From DASSJT01 sp035691065 (GTDB taxonomy: Bacteria > Actinomycetota > Actinomycetes > Actinomycetales > Dermatophilaceae), in contig DASSJT010000073.1 of the NCBI GenBank assembly GCA_035691065.1, positions 6,459 through 70,458 of the forward strand: 64,000 nucleotides of DNA, written 5' to 3'. A model generated the notes under the pieces. It searched no databases. It saw only the letters and a list, made by a program, of their open reading frames with translations, and was not told where the DNA came from. How positions within the stretch are numbered: position 1 is the first letter of the stretch; each line of letters opens with the position of its first letter. Position numbers and translations under genes: made by a program. This document shows, piece after piece, positions 7,738-17,500 of this stretch.

Positions 7738-8919
7738 ATGTCCTGGCCGCCTCTGCGCTACGAGCAGGTCGTGTGGGAGCCGCCGCGCGATCGCGTGGGC
7801 CCCACCCGAGCCGAGCGCAGCGCGGTCGGCCGCACCTACGCCGCCGCGGTGCCCGCGAGCATCGCCCGACGCACCCCCACCGTCCACCCGGCCGTGGCTG
7901 CCCAGGCCGAGGAGGCCGTCGTCGAGATGCGGGCGTTCGACGCCGAGACCCGCGGGGAGGTGTCTGCGCTCGACGCGATCCTGCTGCGGAGCGAGTCGGC
8001 ATCGTCCTCGCAGATCGAGAACCTCACCGCCTCCGCTCGGGCGGTGGCGGAGGCCGAGGTCACCCACCAGGGACGCGGGAACGCTGCGGTCATCGCCTCC
8101 AACTCCGAGGCCATGGTCGCGGCCATCGACCTGGCCGACCGGCTGGACGCCGCCGCCATCCTCCGCATGCAGGAGACGCTTCTGCGCGAGACCGCGCCGA
8201 ACCTCCTCGGGTGGCGGCGTGAGGCGGTCTGGATCGGGCCGGGCGGCAGCACCCCGCTCACCGCGGAGTTCGTGCCGCCGCAGCACCCGCGGATCGCCCG
8301 CGCCATCGATGACCTCGTCGCGTTCATGCAGCGTGACGACCTCCCCGTCCTGGTGCAGGCGGCGGTCGCGCATGCCCAGTTCGAGACGATCCACCCGTTC
8401 GCGGACGGCAACGGGCGCACCGGCCGCGCGATCGTCCACGCGATGCTCCGGTCCAAGGGCGTGACGCGGCACGTGACGATCCCGGTGTCGGGCGGTCTGC
8501 TCCACGACCGCGCGGCGTACGTGAGCGCCCTCGACGCGTACCGGGCCGGCGAGGTGGACCCGATCGTCACGGCTTTCGCCCTGGCCTCGCTGCGCGCGGT
8601 CGAGCACGGCCGGACGATGTGGCACCGCCTCGATGAGGTCCGGGCCGGGTGGCGGCGCACCGTCGCCGCGCGCTCCGACTCCGCCGTCTGGCGCCTCCTC
8701 GAGGCGCTGGTCGCGCACCCGGTTGTCGACGCGGCGACGGCGGCCCGGCTGCTCGGGGTGGCCGAGACCAACGTCCACCGGCACCTGCGGGTGCTCACCG
8801 AGTCGGGGGTGCTGGTGGCCCAGCATCACCACCGCAGCCGGCGGACGCTGTGGCGCGCGCCGGAGGTGCTGGGGGTGCTGGACGCCTATGCCGCCGACGT
8901 GGGCCGGCGCGTGAGGTGA
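7738..8919 (+). CDS. Fic family protein with C-terminal winged-helix domain
   Basis: A 393-residue Fic protein, predicted AMP transferase (or de-AMPylase). The catalytic motif HPFADGNGRTGR is complete. An N-terminal inhibitory helix motif of the S/T-xxx-E-G/N type is visible as SSQIEN about 80-90 residues in, which makes this a class II, self-inhibited Fic. The N-terminus (MSWPPLRYEQVVWEP) is that of the Fic_N domain. The last 90 residues form a winged helix (AARLLGVAETNVHRHLRVLTESGVL) able to bind DNA. The ATG at 7738 is preferred over upstream in-frame codons because it follows GGGAG and leaves the operator outside the gene. It stands alone between mce and the thiolase gene. Confidence 0.93.
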   Translation: MSWPPLRYEQVVWEPPRDRVGPTRAERSAVGRTYAAAVPASIARRTPTVHPAVAAQAEEAVVEMRAFDAETRGEVSALDAILLRSESASSSQIENLTASARAVAEAEVTHQGRGNAAVIASNSEAMVAAIDLADRLDAAAILRMQETLLRETAPNLLGWRREAVWIGPGGSTPLTAEFVPPQHPRIARAIDDLVAFMQRDDLPVLVQAAVAHAQFETIHPFADGNGRTGRAIVHAMLRSKGVTRHVTIPVSGGLLHDRAAYVSALDAYRAGEVDPIVTAFALASLRAVEHGRTMWHRLDEVRAGWRRTVAARSDSAVWRLLEALVAHPVVDAATAARLLGVAETNVHRHLRVLTESGVLVAQHHHRSRRTLWRAPEVLGVLDAYAADVGRRVR

Positions 8920-8941
8920 GGCCCAAGGATCGGTGACGACC

Positions 8942-8963
8942 CGGCATACGAGCAGGTATGCCG
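8942..8963. repeat. inverted pair CGGCATAC / GTATGCCG after the Fic gene
   Basis: CGGCATAC (8942-8949), GAGCAG loop, GTATGCCG (8956-8963). It begins 22 bp after the Fic stop, a position expected of a terminator, but there is no T tract. Member of the genome-wide GGCATAC family discussed in the findings. Confidence 0.7.
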
Positions 8964-9013
8964 TGTGGCCCTCGCCACCCGTGCCTGCCCTTTGGGCCCC
9001 CCGGCCCCGAGGC

Positions 9014-9051
9014 TAGAGTGAAACGAGAACTCACCAACGGCGTTGGAGGCC
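9014..9051 (+). promoter_or_regulatory. thiolase promoter -10 and ribosome site
   Basis: TAGAGT (9014-9019) fits the TANNNT -10 consensus. GGAGG near 9045-9049 lies 7-8 nt before the ATG at 9057. Unlike many neighbours this gene has a normal leader of about 30 nt. Confidence 0.5.
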
Positions 9052-9056
9052 TTGTC

Positions 9057-10259
9057 ATGTCCGACCGCAGCACCACTGTCATCGTCGCCGGAGCGCGCAC
9101 CCCCATGGGGCGCATGAGCGGATCGCTCAAGGACTTCTCCGGCTCCGACCTGGGCGGTTTCGCCATCAAGGGCGCCCTCGACAAGGCGGGTGTCAGCCCC
9201 GAGCAGGTCGACTACGTCATCATGGGGCAGGTTCTGACCGCGGGCGAGGGCCAGATCCCGGCCCGGCAGGCCGCGGTGAAGGCGGGGATCCCGATGACCG
9301 TTCCCGCCCTGACCATCAACAAGGTCTGCCTGTCCGGCATCGACGCCATCGCGCTGGCCGACCAGCTGATCCGTGCGGGAGAGTTCGAGATCGTGGTCGC
9401 CGGCGGCCAGGAGTCCATGACCAATGCGCCGCACCTGCTGGAGAAGAGTCGCGACGGGTTCAAGTACGGCGACGTGACCCTGCACGACCACATGGCCCAG
9501 GACGGCCTCTGGGACGCCTTCACCGACCAGGCGATGGGGCGGCTCACCGAGTCGGCCAACACCGGTGAGCGCGAGTTCAGCCGCGAGGAGCAGGACGCCT
9601 TCTCGGCGGCGAGCCACGAGAAGGCGGCGCGGGCCTGGAAGGACGGGCTGTTCGACGACGAGGTGGTCGCGATCCAGATCCCACAGCGCAAAGGCGATCC
9701 CATCGAGTTCAAGGCCGACGAGGGCATCCGCCCCGACACGACGGTCGAGTCACTGGGCAAGCTGCGCCCGGCCTTCTCCAAGGACGGCACGATCACGGCC
9801 GGGTCGGCCTCGCAGATCTCCGATGGCGCCGCGGCCGTCGTCGTCATGAGCAAGGCCAAGGCGCAGGAGCTGGGCCTGAGCTGGCTGGCCGAGATCGGCG
9901 CGCACGGCGTGGTGGCCGGCCCCGACTCCTCGCTCCAGTCGCAGCCGGCCGAGGCGATCCGCACGGCGTGTGCCAAGGAGGGCATCACGCCCGCCGACCT
10001 CGACCTGGTCGAGATCAACGAGGCCTTTGCGGCCGTTGGCCTGGCCTCCACCAAGGAGCTGGGCATCGACGCCGAGAAGGTCAACGTCAACGGCGGCGCG
10101 ATCGCCATGGGCCACCCGATCGGCATGTCCGGCGCGCGTATCACGCTGGCGCTCGCCAACGAGCTCAAGCGCCGTGGCGGCGGGGTCGGCGCAGCCGCCC
10201 TGTGCGGCGGCGGTGGCCAGGGCGACGCGCTGATCGTGCGCGTGCCCGCCCAGGCCTGA
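9057..10259 (+). CDS. acetyl-CoA C-acetyltransferase (thiolase)
   Basis: A 400-residue type II thiolase that condenses two acetyl-CoA to acetoacetyl-CoA or cleaves 3-ketoacyl-CoA. The acyl-accepting cysteine is Cys91 in INKVCLSG. GGQESMTNAPH, the catalytic His in NGGAIAMGHPIGMSGAR and the second cysteine in AALCGGGGQGDA are all present. The ATG at 9057 has a good GGAGG site; in-frame codons further upstream are not needed. The MeaB gene starts 2 bp after its stop, so the two are co-transcribed. Together with ccr it could provide the acetyl-CoA to crotonyl-CoA branch of the ethylmalonyl-CoA pathway. Confidence 0.94.
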   Translation: MSDRSTTVIVAGARTPMGRMSGSLKDFSGSDLGGFAIKGALDKAGVSPEQVDYVIMGQVLTAGEGQIPARQAAVKAGIPMTVPALTINKVCLSGIDAIALADQLIRAGEFEIVVAGGQESMTNAPHLLEKSRDGFKYGDVTLHDHMAQDGLWDAFTDQAMGRLTESANTGEREFSREEQDAFSAASHEKAARAWKDGLFDDEVVAIQIPQRKGDPIEFKADEGIRPDTTVESLGKLRPAFSKDGTITAGSASQISDGAAAVVVMSKAKAQELGLSWLAEIGAHGVVAGPDSSLQSQPAEAIRTACAKEGITPADLDLVEINEAFAAVGLASTKELGIDAEKVNVNGGAIAMGHPIGMSGARITLALANELKRRGGGVGAAALCGGGGQGDALIVRVPAQA

Positions 10260-10261
10260 CC

Positions 10262-11221
10262 TTGGCCCGCCCCGTCGATGTCCCTGCCCTGGTCGAGTCG
10301 GCCAGGGCAGGGTCGCCCCGGGCTGTCGCCCGGCTGATCTCCCTGGTGGAGGACGGCCACCCCGCGCTGCGCGAGGTCATGGCGGCCCTGGCCCCGCACT
10401 CCGGCAACGCCCACGTCATCGGCATCACCGGCTCACCGGGCGTGGGCAAGTCGACATCGACCAACGCCCTGGTCGGCGCCTTCCGCGCCCGCGGCAAGCG
10501 GGTCGGCGTGCTGGCGGTCGACCCCACGTCGCCCTTCTCCGGAGGCGCGCTGCTGGGCGACCGGGTGCGCATGCAGGACCACGCGCTCGACCCCGAGGTC
10601 TACATCCGATCGATGGCCTCACGCGGACACCTCGGCGGGCTCTCGTGGACCACGCCGCAGGCTCTTCGGGTGCTCGACGCGGCCGGGTGCGAGGTGATCC
10701 TCGTGGAGACCGTGGGGGTCGGGCAGTCGGAGGTCGAGATCGCCGGCCTGGCTGACACCACCGTCGTGCTGCTGGCGCCGGGCATGGGTGACGGCATCCA
10801 GGCGGCGAAGGCCGGGATCCTTGAGATCGGCGACGTGTTCGTGGTCAACAAGGCCGACCGCGAGGGCGTCGACGCGACGGTCCGCGACATCCGCCACATG
10901 ATCTCGCTCGGGGATCGCAGCGAGCCTGGGCTCTGGCGTCCACCGGTGGTGAAAACTGTTGCGGCGCAAGGGCAAGGGATCGACGAGCTCATGGAGGCGC
11001 TCGACAAGCACGTGGCATGGATGGCGCGCACCGGCACCCTGCGCGAGCGCCGGGTGCGCCGGGCCGGCGACGAGATCGAGGCGATCGCGCTGCAGCAGCT
11101 GCGCGAGCGCATGGGGGACCTGCGGCACGGTAGCGGCGTCGAGCAGCTCGCCGCCGACGTGGTGGACGGCAAGACCGACCCGTATGCCGCTGCCGACCAG
11201 GTGGTCTCGGCGCTCACCTGA
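10262..11221 (+). CDS. meaB: methylmalonyl-CoA mutase-associated GTPase MeaB
   Basis: G3E-family GTPase that guards loading of adenosylcobalamin and protects B12-dependent acyl-CoA mutases from inactivation. The 319-residue protein shows the P-loop ITGSPGVGKST, switch region VDPTSPFSGGALLGDRVRM, the GTPase motif ETVGVGQSEVEIA, and the base motif VVNKAD. The start is the TTG at 10262, 2 bp after the thiolase stop. It is the only start that gives the normal family N-terminus (VESARAGSPRAVARLISLVED); the next, GTG near 10346, would remove part of that helix. The likely client is the mutase at 20056. Confidence 0.93.
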   Translation: MARPVDVPALVESARAGSPRAVARLISLVEDGHPALREVMAALAPHSGNAHVIGITGSPGVGKSTSTNALVGAFRARGKRVGVLAVDPTSPFSGGALLGDRVRMQDHALDPEVYIRSMASRGHLGGLSWTTPQALRVLDAAGCEVILVETVGVGQSEVEIAGLADTTVVLLAPGMGDGIQAAKAGILEIGDVFVVNKADREGVDATVRDIRHMISLGDRSEPGLWRPPVVKTVAAQGQGIDELMEALDKHVAWMARTGTLRERRVRRAGDEIEAIALQQLRERMGDLRHGSGVEQLAADVVDGKTDPYAAADQVVSALT

Positions 11222-11241
11222 GCACTCGCGGGGTGGCGGGC

Positions 11242-11340
11242 GCTGGGAGGTGGCCACCCGGCATACCCCATAGGCGGCCAGGCCGACGGTTCCAGGAGCG
11301 CGATCATCGACCTGGGCTGGGAGGCGACCACCCGGCACAC
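11242..11340. repeat. imperfect 25-bp direct repeat
   Basis: Copies at 11242-11266 and 11316-11340 differ at three positions. Each runs from GCTGGGAGG to a GGCATAC or GGCACAC end. They sit in the 197-bp gap between meaB and the double-GNAT gene. No other content was recognised in this gap apart from the promoter at its end. Confidence 0.75.
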
Positions 11341-11406
11341 GGCGGAGGGGCTGGCCCGACGCCCGGGCGGGCCGTAAATGCGTGGCGACCGTGGGCTTGC
11401 GCTCCC

Positions 11407-11418
11407 TACTTTTGAAGG
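11407..11418 (+). promoter_or_regulatory. leaderless -10 element of the double-GNAT gene
   Basis: TACTTT (11407-11412) followed by 6 nt and the GTG start at 11419. With a start site 6-7 nt downstream of the hexamer, the mRNA would begin at the GTG. Confidence 0.6.
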
Positions 11419-12423
11419 GTGCGCGTACGAGAGCTCAACCGGGGGAGTGAGGCGGAGTTTGTCCGCTATCACGAGATCTATTCCGCCGCAGAGGGATTCG
11501 AGCGGCCATGGGCGGCTCTGCGGTCCCTCGACGACCACCGCGTCGACATCCACAACGCCGACCCGGGTGAGCGGTTCCTGCCGCTCGTCGCCGAGGACGG
11601 CGGCACGATCGTCGGCGCGGCCGCGTTCTACCTGCCGCTGTCCGACAACCAGAAGTTCGCCTGGCTGGTGCCCTGGGTGGAGCCTGAGCGCCGCGGCTGG
11701 GGGGTAGGCACCGCCCTGCTTGACAGCATGGTGGGCATGAGCCGCGACGAAAACCGGACCGACCTGGTGATGGAGGCGCCGTGCCCGTTCGACAGCACGC
11801 CGGACCACCCGCACCGCCGCTTCGCGCTCAAGCACGGCTTCTCCGTGGCCAACACCGAGGTTCACCGCCTGCTCGACCTGCCCGTCCCGGAGTCCCTTCT
11901 CGACCAGCTGGTTGCGGAGAGCGCGCCACACCACCGCGACTACCGCATCGTGGTGTTCGACGGGCCCGTGCCCGACGAGCTGCTTCAGTCCCTGTGCGAC
12001 ACCAAGAACCAGCTGGCCGTCGACGCGCCGACCGGGGACCTCGACTTCGAGGCGGAGCGGGAGACCCCGGAGCTGCACCGTCATCGCGAGGAGACCTTCC
12101 GCCTTCAGGGCCGGGTGCGCCTCTCGACGCTGGCCCTCGCCCCGGACAACACGGTGGCTGCCTACTCCGACCTCGTCATCCCGAAGGCACCGGACGCGGA
12201 CGTCCTGCAGTGGGGGACACTGGTGCGGCGGGAGCACCGCGGTCGCCGGCTCGGGATGGCGGTCAAGGCCCGCAACCTCAAGGAGCTCCAGGCCCGGATC
12301 GGCCCGGAGCGGCGGCATGTGACCACGGCGAACGCCGAGCAGAACCGCTGGATGGTCGGTATCAACGAGCGGCTGGGCTTCCGCCCCGTGGAGAACTACC
12401 TCTCCCTGCTGCGGCGGCTCTGA
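11419..12423 (+). CDS. tandem-domain GNAT acetyltransferase
   Basis: A 334-residue protein with two GCN5-type folds. In the first (about 1-160) the acetyl-CoA loop is seen as PERRGWGVGTALLDSM. In the second (about 170-334) it is REHRGRRLGMAVKARNLKEL, followed by TANAEQNRWMVGINERLGFRP, the usual Asn-rich motif of actinobacterial double-GNAT proteins (mycothiol-synthase-like architecture). Substrate unknown. Start GTG fixed by the leaderless promoter. The thioredoxin-reductase-like gene follows 37 bp later with its own leaderless start. Confidence 0.85.
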   Translation: MRVRELNRGSEAEFVRYHEIYSAAEGFERPWAALRSLDDHRVDIHNADPGERFLPLVAEDGGTIVGAAAFYLPLSDNQKFAWLVPWVEPERRGWGVGTALLDSMVGMSRDENRTDLVMEAPCPFDSTPDHPHRRFALKHGFSVANTEVHRLLDLPVPESLLDQLVAESAPHHRDYRIVVFDGPVPDELLQSLCDTKNQLAVDAPTGDLDFEAERETPELHRHREETFRLQGRVRLSTLALAPDNTVAAYSDLVIPKAPDADVLQWGTLVRREHRGRRLGMAVKARNLKELQARIGPERRHVTTANAEQNRWMVGINERLGFRPVENYLSLLRRL

Positions 12424-12448
12424 ACGGTTCTCCTGCGGGGCGGCCCGG

Positions 12449-12460
12449 TAGATTTCCGGC
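12449..12460 (+). promoter_or_regulatory. leaderless -10 element of the TrxR-like gene
   Basis: TAGATT (12449-12454), then 6 nt, then GTG at 12461. No ribosome site is present, which supports a leaderless mRNA. Confidence 0.55.
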
Positions 12461-13928
12461 GTGGTGCCGAGCGCGCGCCGGGTCTGTCTGCTGCGGGGTG
12501 AGGACTACCGCCGCCGCCTGGACGAGATCCGGCAGCGCCTCGCCACTGGCCACTTCGACACCTTCCTGGCGGTCCCGCGCGGGGTCAGAGACGAGGAGTT
12601 CCACACCGCCGTGAGCGAGCTGCTCTCCGACTGGGGCTGGTCGTCGTCGTCTCCCGTGGTGGCCAATGTCGACATCGTGACCGACCGCGAGAGCGGCGAG
12701 GTGGCCCGCATCCGGGACTTCTTCGACCGCATGGGCATCGCCAGCGCTACCCATGCCCCCGGCTCCGGCCGAGGTGGGGCGATCCTCGCCGAGGTCGACG
12801 GGGAGGTCGCGTTCCCCGTGGTGACCGGCTTCGGCCGGCCCGTGCTCAACGGCGCCACAGTGCACGGGGTCGCGGCTTTCGTCTACGGGACACCGGCAGA
12901 CCTCCCGCAAGGGGAAGTGACCGACCTCGTGGTCGTCGGCGCGGGGCCGGCAGGACTCGCGGCCGCGGTCTACGCGGCGTCGGAGGGCCTGTCGACCATC
13001 GTGATCGAGGCCGACGCCGTTGGCGGCCAGGCGGGGACCAGCTCGATGATCCGGAACTACCTCGGCTTTCCCAGAGGGATCTCCGGCATGCGCCTCGCCC
13101 AACGAGCCCGCTTCCAGGCCGGCCGGTTCGGGGCGCGGTTCTTCACCGGAACCGCGGTGCTCGGCATCGACCCGCCCGGATCGGGACCCGACAGCCACCT
13201 CCACCTCCACGTACTCACCTCGGAGGCGCGGGTGTGTGCCCGCTCGGTCGTCGTCTCGACCGGTGTCGCCTACCGGCGTCTCGGCGTGCCCTCGATCGAG
13301 GACCTCGTCGGGCTCGGGGTCTACTACGGGGCTGCCACGAGCGTCTCGCGGGAGATGCAGGGGCGCGACGTGGTCATCGTCGGCGGCGGCAACTCGGCCG
13401 GGCAGGCGGCGATGCACCTTTCCCGGTTCGCGCGATCGGTGACCGTGATGATCCGGCGCGAGAGCCTGACCGACACGATGTCCACCTACCTCATCCGGGA
13501 GATCGAGGCCAACCCCCGGGTGACCGTCCGCTCGCACTGCACGGTCGTCGACGGGGGCGGCGAGGGGCACCTCCAGTGGGTGGTCCTCCGAGATGAGGCG
13601 ACCGGCCGGGAGGAGCGCAAGGACCTCGGCGGACTCTTCCTGCTCCTTGGCGCCGAGCCGCACTGTTCCTGGCTCCCGCCGGAGGTCGAGCTGGACGACC
13701 ACGGCTTCGTGCTCACCGGGCGGGACGTCCCCAAGTCACAGTGGCGCGACGGCCGCCCCCCCGGCCAGCCTCGAGACCACGCTTCCGGGAGTCTTCGCGG
13801 CGGGCGACGTGCGCGCCGGCTCGATGAAGCGCGTCGCCGCGGCCAGCGGCGAGGGCGCCTCGGCGGTGCCGCTCGTCCACGCCCACCTGGAGCAGCTGCG
13901 GGCCCGCGAACCGCAGGAGGCCCGCTGA
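12461..13928 (+). pseudogene. thioredoxin-reductase-like flavoprotein, frameshifted in a C7 tract
   Basis: Resembles the fused response-regulator/thioredoxin-disulfide-reductase family, but here the N-terminal receiver part is short and degenerate and is followed by a glutaredoxin-like segment (VVTGFGRPVLNGATVHGVA). The FAD site VVGAGPAGLAAAVYAA and NADPH site VIVGGGNSAGQAAMHLS are intact. The redox CxxC of classic TrxR is absent (GAATS at that place). The frame breaks at seven Cs, 13756-13762. Removing one C joins WRDGRPP to ASLETTLPGVFAAGDVRAGSMKRV, the conserved end with the second FAD motif, and gives 488 residues stopping at 13928. As read, the frame instead runs on to 14086 through low-complexity sequence. 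Sequencing error, slippage/phase variation or real decay cannot be told apart here. Confidence 0.8.
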
Positions 13929-13938
13929 GCCCGCTGAA

Positions 13939-13963
13939 CGGCATACTCCATCGCGGTATGCCG
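13939..13963. repeat. inverted pair CGGCATAC / GTATGCCG
   Basis: CGGCATAC (13939-13946), 9-nt loop, GTATGCCG (13956-13963). It starts 10 bp after the restored TrxR-like stop at 13928, a terminator-like position and indirect support for that stop being the real gene end. Confidence 0.7.
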
Positions 13964-13968
13964 GGGGC

Positions 13969-14047
13969 GCGGGTCGAGCGAGCCAGGCGCCACCCGCGGG
14001 GGTCGCGGGTCGAGCGAGCCAGGCGCCACCCGCGGGGGTCGCGGGTC
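13969..14047. repeat. 36-bp tandem repeat, 2.2 copies
   Basis: Copies begin at 13969 (GCGGGTCGAGCGAGCCAGGC...) and 14005, with a 7-bp third start at 14041. The two full copies are identical. The repeat lies between the TrxR-like gene and the thiamine-binding gene. It has no spacers, so it is not a CRISPR array. Confidence 0.9.
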
Positions 14048-14067
14048 GGGGTGTCTGGGCATCGTCG

Positions 14068-14079
14068 TAAGTTGCCTGC
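14068..14079 (+). promoter_or_regulatory. leaderless -10 element of the thiamine-binding gene
   Basis: TAAGTT (14068-14073), 6 nt, ATG at 14080. The same TAAGTT-N6-start arrangement precedes the MarR gene. Confidence 0.6.
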
Positions 14080-14388
14080 ATGCTGATCGCCTTCTCCGTT
14101 GCCCCCTCCATGGCCAGTGACGACACCGGTTCGGTGAGCGCTGCCGTCGCCGACGCGGTCCGAGTCGTGCGGGACTCCGGGCTCCCCAATCGGACGGACG
14201 CCATGTTCACGACCATCGAGGGTGAGTGGGACGAGTGCATGGCCGTGGTCAAGCGCGCCGTGGACGCCGTGGCGGCGCACGGCCCGCGGGTCAGCCTGGT
14301 GCTCAAGGCGGACATCCGACCGGGCCACACCGGCGAGCTGACCGGCAAGCTGGAGCGCCTGGAGCGGGCCGTCCAGAGCGGGACGTAG
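14080..14388 (+). CDS. MTH1187/YkoF-like thiamine-binding protein (DUF77)
   Basis: A 102-residue ferredoxin-fold protein of the MTH1187 family, whose members bind thiamine or related cofactors as tetramers. The pattern is typical: short first strand LIAFSVAP, then GSVSAAVADAVRVVRDSGL, then TTIEGEWDECMAVVKRAVDAV, then RVSLVLKADIRPGHTGELTGKLERLE. Length is the family norm. Start fixed by the leaderless promoter. No thiamine transporter or riboswitch is next to it, so the physiological ligand is open. Confidence 0.8.
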   Translation: MLIAFSVAPSMASDDTGSVSAAVADAVRVVRDSGLPNRTDAMFTTIEGEWDECMAVVKRAVDAVAAHGPRVSLVLKADIRPGHTGELTGKLERLERAVQSGT

Positions 14389-14507
14389 TCGCCGGGCCTG
14401 ATCGTTGCCGCTTCGTCACCCCTTGCGGCGTGGGCCGTGCCTAGGGTGGGCAGACGGGTCCACGGGGGTGGACGCACCTGGGACGGATGCCGGAGGAGGA
14501 CGCTCGC

Positions 14508-17500
14508 GTGTGGCAAGCGCTGCGCTACCGAGGTGCCCAGACGGCTGCCCTCGTGCTGCTGTCGGCGCTGGTGACCGCGTGCGCCGTGCTTGCCCCGCTC
14601 TACTCCCGCGCTCTGGAACAGGGGCTGCTGCAGTCGGCCGTCTTCCGGGCCAGCCCTGCCGACACCGCGCTCGTCGTCAGCGCCGGGCGCACGGCCACCT
14701 CGCCCGACCTAGGCATCGCCGACGTCCTCGAGGCGGTTCCGGCGAAGGCGCGGGAGCTGCACGAGGACCCGGTCGGCCAGCTCTACGGCCGCGGCAGCGT
14801 GAAGCCCCGGGCCGGCCTGATGGCCTCACCGCTCGAGCTGGTCTACCGGGACCGGGTCTGTGAGCACCTGACGTTCATCGCTGGTGGCTGTCCCCGCGAG
14901 CCGGGTGAGGTGGCCGTCTCGGCCGAGGACTACCGGAAGTGGGGCTGGCGGGTCGGGCAGGGCTTCAGCGTCCCGGTCACTGGCGCGCCGACCGGCACGC
15001 CACCGGTGGTCCTGACCATCGCCGGCGCCTACGACGTGCGGCCCGATCCGGCCTACTGGCTGCGGACGCAGCTCGACGGCAGATCGGGCACGCTCGTGGG
15101 CGCAGGCAACAACCCCGTGCCGGCCCTCGACACCTGGGTTGCGTCCGAGTCGACGTTCGACCAGGCGTTCCCGAACGCCCAGATCACCGTCGCCCTGCCG
15201 CTCAAGAGGTCGGCGGTTACCCTCGACAGCCTGCCCGAGGCGGCGGCGGCAGCCGCGGCCGTGCGCAGCACGTCCGGGAGTGTCACCGCAGACAGCCCGG
15301 TTCCGGCGCTGCTCGATCAGGTGCGCGCCGGTCAGGGGCAGGTTGCGGTGATCGTCCCGATCCTGATGGTCCAGCTGGGCCTGCTGGCCACGGTCGTGCT
15401 CTTGGCCGTCGCCGGTGCCGCGGTCGACCAGCGCCGGCCCGAGGTGGCCCTCGCCCGCCTGCGGGGGCGCAGCCGCGAGGGCGCCCGACGCCTCGTGCTC
15501 GGAGAGCTCGGGTTCACGGTGCTCCTCGGTCTGCCGGTCGGCACCGCCATTGCCATCGGCGTGAGCGAGCTGGCCCGTCGGCTCCTGTTGCCTCGCGGGG
15601 TTCCGTTTGAGCTGACCTGGCAGGTGGCGGCCGCGGTCGGGGTGGCCTGGGCGGTCTGCATGGGCGCTGTGGTGGTGGCTGCTCAACCCGTGCTGCGAGA
15701 GCCGATCTCGTCGCAGCTCCGACGGGTCGAGCCCACCAGCGGCTCGAGGGGCTGGCCGGTCGTCGACCTGGTCGTCGTCGCCCTCGCCGTCGCGGGCATC
15801 GCCGGACTGGCCACGAGGACCATGACGGGTCCGCTCGCGCTGCTCACGCCCACGCTGGCCTCACTGGCGCTCGGCCTGGTGCTGGCCCACGTGCTGGTCC
15901 CCATCTCAGCGGCCTGGGGGCGACGCAGCCTTCAGCATGGACGGGTGGCCGCGGGTCTCGCCGCCCTCTCGCTCTCGCGACGGCCGGCGCTGCGCAGGAT
16001 CCTGACGATCTCCACCGTGGCGACGGCGCTCGCGGTCTTCGCCGCCAATGCGGTGCTGGTCGCCGACCGCAACCGCCAGGCCCGCGCCGAGCTCGAGGCG
16101 GGCGCACCGGTGACCCTGCGCACCGACAGCACCCGCCCCGACCAGCTACGCGCGGCACTCGTGCAGGCGGACCCCTCGGGTCGGAGCGCTACGCCCGTCG
16201 CCATCGTTCGGCACCGCGACACGACGTCCACGCCGACCATGGCCGTCCTCCCCGACGGCTTCGCGGCCGTGAGCTACCCGGTCACCGGCCAGCGGCCGTT
16301 CGACCTAGGCAGACTGGCACCGCCTCGCACCGCCACCGTCAACCTCAGCGGGGCCCGGATCACCGCGGAGGTCGTCGTCTCGATGCGGGAGACCGTCCCC
16401 GAGGGCTTCGAGGCACCTGCGTGGTACCAGCAGCCGCCCTACCAGCCGCCGCCAGCAGGCACCACGGCTCCCGGGGATCCGAAGGACCTGCCGCCGCTGC
16501 CGCCGGCACGGCTCGCGCTCAGCATCTCCGTGACCGGCCCAGACGGCGAGCAGCTCAGCAGGGACCTCGCGGGCGTCGCTCTCGACAAGACCCGCAGGGT
16601 TGCCGTCGATGCGCCGCTCCTGTGCCCGGGCGGGTGTCGCCTTGACGGTATCGAGGCGCGGGTGAGCCGTGAGGGCGACTTCCCGGTCGAGGCGACAGGG
16701 CGGATCACCCTGCGCAACCTCGCCGTCGACGGGAGGCCGCTGCGGGTCGGCGAGGCCAGCCGCTGGCTCGAGGCACCCGCGAACCCCTCCGCCCCCTCCG
16801 ACCTGCTGAGGGCGGCCACGGCCAGCAGTCCGGACGCGCTCGTCGTGGACGTCGCCAACTCCGGGTTCGTGCAGCGGCTTGCCTACGGCGACGTCCCGGC
16901 GGCAGTGCCCGCCCTGCTCGCCGGCCCTGTGCCGCCGGGCGGCACCGCCCAGGCGTTCACCTCGGCCGGCCTGAACGGCGCCCCGGTCACGATGGCGCGC
17001 GCCCAGGACGTCGCCGCCATCCCCGTCCTCGGCGACAAGGGTGCGCTGGTGAGCTTCGAGACGCTGGCACGCCTCGGTGGCCAGATCCCGCAGACGGCCT
17101 CGCTCCAGGTCTGGCTGAAGGACGACAGCCCGGCCCTCCTGCAGCGTGTCACGGACCAGCTGCAGAAGTCCGGCGTCGCCGTGGTCGAGGTGCGGCGGTA
17201 CTCCGACCTCAAGCGGTTCTACGACGAGTCCGCCTCGGGCTGGGGGCTCCAGCTCGCCATGGTGGTGGGCGTCCTCGGCCTGCTCATCGCCACCCTCGTC
17301 ATGGCGGTCGTGGCCGTCACGGGATGGCGCAGGCAGGCCCGCGACTACGCCGCCCTGCGCATGGCCGGCGTCTCCCAGCGCGACCTTCGGCGCGCCACGC
17401 GTCGTGAGCAGCTGCTCGTCGTGACGGCGGGCGTGGCCGCCGGCGCCGTCGCAGGCGCCTTGGGAGCCGCGCTGGCGATGCCGCTGATCCCGCTCTTCAA

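Noticed and set aside
13969..14047. Possible CRISPR array (36-bp repeats)
   Set aside because: The two copies are directly adjacent with no spacers, and no cas genes are present; it is a simple tandem duplication.
12461..14086. Taking the long 541-codon frame of the TrxR-like gene as the true protein
   Set aside because: After codon 432 it loses all similarity to the family while the +1 frame supplies the expected FAD motif; the long end runs through a tandem repeat.
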